Shown here: positions 15,502 to 17,475 of the stretch, piece after piece
Layout of the letters: each line of letters starts with the position of its first letter
Numbering within the stretch: position 1 is the stretch's first letter
From: an uncultured Lachnobacterium sp.
Lineage (GTDB): Bacteria > Bacillota > Clostridia > Lachnospirales > Lachnospiraceae
Direction of reading: 5' to 3'
DNA length: 17,475 nucleotides
Assembly: GCA_945971355.1 (NCBI GenBank)
Contig: CAMFPD010000022.1
Coordinates: forward strand, 1-17,475
Translations under genes and position numbers: made by a program
Notes under the pieces: generated by a model
Seen by the model: the letters and a program-made list of their open reading frames with translations, nothing else
Databases searched by the model: none
What the model was told of the DNA's origin: nothing

Positions 15502-16023
15502 ATGGCTGAAAAATTAGGGTTTAATGTATTTCTTATAGGTTTTATGGGAGCAGGAAAAAGCACAATTGCAAGAGGCTTACAGAAGGAGCTTGGCATGGAG
15601 CTTGTGGAAATGGACGAAAGAATTGTTGAAGAACAGGGTATGTCCATAAATGATATATTTGAGAAATATGGCGAGAATGGTTTCAGGGATATAGAGAGTA
15701 AGCTTGTAGAGGATTTGGGAAATCAGGAGGCATCCATTATATCCTGCGGTGGCGGAGTTGTAATAAGACCACAGAATGTAGAAAATATGAAAAAAAGTGG
15801 CAAGATTGTTTTTCTCACAGCAACGCCAGAGACTATACTTGAGAGAGTTAAAAATGGGCAGGACAGGCCACTTCTAAATGGTCACATGAACGTAGAGTAC
15901 ATAAGTGAGCTTATGGAGAAAAGAAGGGATTTTTACGAGAGCGCCTACGATATAAAAGTTTCTACAGATGGAAAAACCAAGGGAGAAATCTGCTCAGAAA
16001 TTATTTCCAGATTGACTGAGTAA
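15502..16023 (+). CDS. aroK: Shikimate kinase
   Basis: Shikimate kinase uses ATP to phosphorylate shikimate at the 3-hydroxyl, the step after the dehydrogenase encoded just upstream. All hallmarks are visible in 173 aa: the Walker A loop GFMGAGKST (G13 to T21, K19), substrate-binding D38 in EMDERI and R62 in GFRDIE, the glycine triplet GGG at 83-85, lid arginine R122 in DRPLL, and a C-terminal RRDFYE (R141/R142). Length is the family norm. AAGAGGAAG lies before the ATG. Together with the dehydrogenase gene it forms a two-gene aromatic-amino-acid unit; other pathway genes are not in the window. Confidence 0.94.
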   Translation: MAEKLGFNVFLIGFMGAGKSTIARGLQKELGMELVEMDERIVEEQGMSINDIFEKYGENGFRDIESKLVEDLGNQEASIISCGGGVVIRPQNVENMKKSGKIVFLTATPETILERVKNGQDRPLLNGHMNVEYISELMEKRRDFYESAYDIKVSTDGKTKGEICSEIISRLTE

Positions 16024-16070
16024 ATTATTTATGTGAGCGGCGTTTTTTAATACTATGAAGGTCAGGAGAT

Positions 16071-17475
16071 ATGTCAGTGTTATCAGAGAGAGGGTTGGCA
16101 GTAGTTGAAAAGCTAATAGAAAATAATCACAGACCGATTACTTCAAAAGCTCTGGCTCTGAGTCTTGGGGTGTCTGAGAGAAGTGTCAAAACCTATATCA
16201 AGGAGGTTTCTGATTTTTGTGCAAAAAAGGCTATGGTGCTGAATAGAACACCAGGCATAGGTTTTATTGCTGATTTTACTGAAGAACAGATAGCTGATTT
16301 GGAGAAGTTACTTCACAACAAGGCAGTGGCTCTGTCTCAGCAGCAGCGCGTAAACTATATAGCATATATTCTGCTCAGTGGATGGGACACATATACGGTG
16401 GCTTTGTTTTCCGAGGAATTATCAGTAAGTAAGAATGTGATAAATGATGATATCAGGGTTCTTGAGTCAGAGTTGGAAAGCTTTGGAATATCTGTCACCA
16501 AAACAGCAGGACATGGAATTTCAGTCAACGGAGAAGAGTTTGCCATAAGGAAAGCACTGAGGCATATGAGCTATTATTCCCTTGAAAACAGAGGCGATGA
16601 GGCTACGTATGACCATAGAATTCCAGAGGAAGAAAGTGCATTGTGGGTTGACAATTTTTCTCAAAAAAACTATCAGGATGCAATAGATATTCTTCATCAT
16701 ATAGAAGGAAAACATGGAGTACTCTACACTGATTATTCAGCGCAAATGTTGGTAGAATACCTGACAATTCAACTGTTTCGCCTTAGAAACGGACATATGC
16801 TGGAGGCTGGGATCGCAGTCGGTGACAGATTGTCCAAAGAAAACGAGAATCCGCTGAAAATAAGCCCAAATGGACATATATTTGGTGACACATTGTCCAA
16901 GACAAGTGACAATGAGGAAGAGAGTGTCACTGAGATATGGGATGAAACAGTGTATGAAGTAGTGCAGATAATCGAAAAACTTGCTGGAATCAAACTATCT
17001 GCCGGGGAAGTTGATTATGTGAGAATTCTTTTGGATTCATCCACTCTTCAGGAGGGAAATGCTACCGATCGTTATTCAGATGAGGCAAAGGAATTTGGCA
17101 GGGCAATTTTAGAGTATCTGTCCCAGATAATGGGAATTAATCTGATTGAAAATGAGTTGCTCATTACCAGCATAGAGAGTTTTGCACCTTCATCCCTCAT
17201 AAGGACTAGGTATGGAATAGAGGTGACAAATCCATTTCTTCAGGATATTACAGAGATGTATTCTGGAATATTTGCAACCTGTTTTACACTTTCCAGAGTA
17301 TATGAAGAGTACACAGGACATATGCCATCAGATCATGAGATTGCATTTATAGCTTTACTAGTAGGAGGTGCACTGCACAGAACACCTCAGAGTATAAGAG
17401 CGATTCTCATTGGTACTGCGGGACTTGCGGCTGCTAATATTGTGGCAGCAAAGATTGAGAATAGAATATCTGATA
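16071..17475 (+). CDS. PRD-containing (BglG/LicR/MtlR-type) transcription regulator, 3' truncated
   Basis: This gene runs off the window end after 468 codons. Residues about 20-46 form an N-terminal helix-turn-helix (SKALALSLGVSERSVKTYI), and about 106-140 a second one of the Mga type. Two PTS-regulation domains follow at about 210-325 and 345-440, and a PTS-EIIB-like domain starts near residue 444 (RAILIGTAGLAAAN). Such proteins activate or antiterminate sugar PTS genes and are switched by phosphorylation of PRD histidines. Here the positions where those histidines normally lie read Y230, L320, S370 and L430, and the EIIB cysteine position reads G448, so phospho-control looks lost. About 25-30 extra residues sit inside the first PRD. 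ATG 16071 has AAGG nine bases upstream; GTG 16077 has AGGAG at 8-base spacing and is an equally good start. The regulated genes presumably lie beyond the window. Confidence 0.85.
   Translation, partial: MSVLSERGLAVVEKLIENNHRPITSKALALSLGVSERSVKTYIKEVSDFCAKKAMVLNRTPGIGFIADFTEEQIADLEKLLHNKAVALSQQQRVNYIAYILLSGWDTYTVALFSEELSVSKNVINDDIRVLESELESFGISVTKTAGHGISVNGEEFAIRKALRHMSYYSLENRGDEATYDHRIPEEESALWVDNFSQKNYQDAIDILHHIEGKHGVLYTDYSAQMLVEYLTIQLFRLRNGHMLEAGIAVGDRLSKENENPLKISPNGHIFGDTLSKTSDNEEESVTEIWDETVYEVVQIIEKLAGIKLSAGEVDYVRILLDSSTLQEGNATDRYSDEAKEFGRAILEYLSQIMGINLIENELLITSIESFAPSSLIRTRYGIEVTNPFLQDITEMYSGIFATCFTLSRVYEEYTGHMPSDHEIAFIALLVGGALHRTPQSIRAILIGTAGLAAANIVAAKIENRISD
16821..16900 (+). repeat. Two in-frame copies of a 17-base direct repeat
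   Basis: GGTGACAnATTGTCCAA occurs at 16821-16837 and 16884-16900, with one mismatch, 63 bases apart and in the same frame, encoding GD-x-LSK twice inside the extra segment of the first PRD. Confidence 0.7.

Noticed and set aside
16024..16070. GCGGCG followed by TTTTTT after shikimate kinase as a terminator
   Set aside because: There is no complementary arm that would make a stem before the T-run.
1..17475. Defence island, prophage, toxin-antitoxin or biosynthetic cluster
   Set aside because: No gene in the window carries a relevant domain, base composition looks even, and the genes are mostly housekeeping or common conserved families.

Overview
The window is low-GC, densely packed bacterial chromosome. 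Gene content suggests a Gram-positive anaerobe of the Clostridia, probably Lachnospiraceae (inference from protein style only). The signs are a flavin-reductase/rubredoxin/rubrerythrin oxygen-defence protein, KtrAB-type potassium uptake, an LTA-synthase-family enzyme, a PRD regulator, strong AGGAGG ribosome-binding sites and several conserved zinc-ribbon hypotheticals. It reads as ordinary core chromosome: I see no tRNA, rRNA, CRISPR array, insertion sequence, phage gene or recognisable defence system, and no gene-free stretch over 300 bases.

Layout. Positions 1-4329 hold seven plus-strand genes: a 5'-truncated 2H phosphoesterase, a 96-aa hypothetical, a 56-aa DUF3006-like protein, an alpha/beta hydrolase, an M20D amidohydrolase and a multidomain rubrerythrin fusion, closed by a rho-independent terminator at 4360-4391 (the fusion carries a second, internal translation start, so it may count as two products). 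Positions 4463-7441 hold ktrB-ktrA-like potassium uptake genes, a GNAT acetyltransferase and a zinc-ribbon protein. These face a minus-strand membrane zinc-ribbon protein (7457-8446) only 15 bases away. Positions 8447-8717 hold that gene's promoter and what looks like a decayed Crp/Fnr regulator. A DUF1292 protein (8718-8981) then converges on a minus-strand zinc-dependent phospholipase C-like gene (9059-10018), with a long nested hairpin between them. From a divergent promoter region at about 10050-10120 the plus strand runs through an LTA-synthase-family protein, a DHH-HAD fusion, a YdiB-like shikimate/quinate dehydrogenase, shikimate kinase, and a PRD regulator cut by the window end.

How they fit together. 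KtrB and KtrA form a K+ channel and its cytosolic gating ring. The rubrerythrin fusion would pass NAD(P)H electrons through flavin and rubredoxin to a peroxide-reducing diiron site. AroE-like and AroK enzymes make consecutive shikimate-pathway steps. The most interesting points are the internal start inside the rubrerythrin fusion, the DHH-HAD fusion, the apparent loss of every phosphorylatable residue in the PRD regulator, and the probable pseudogene at 8528-8675. I did not find a convincing new multi-gene system.
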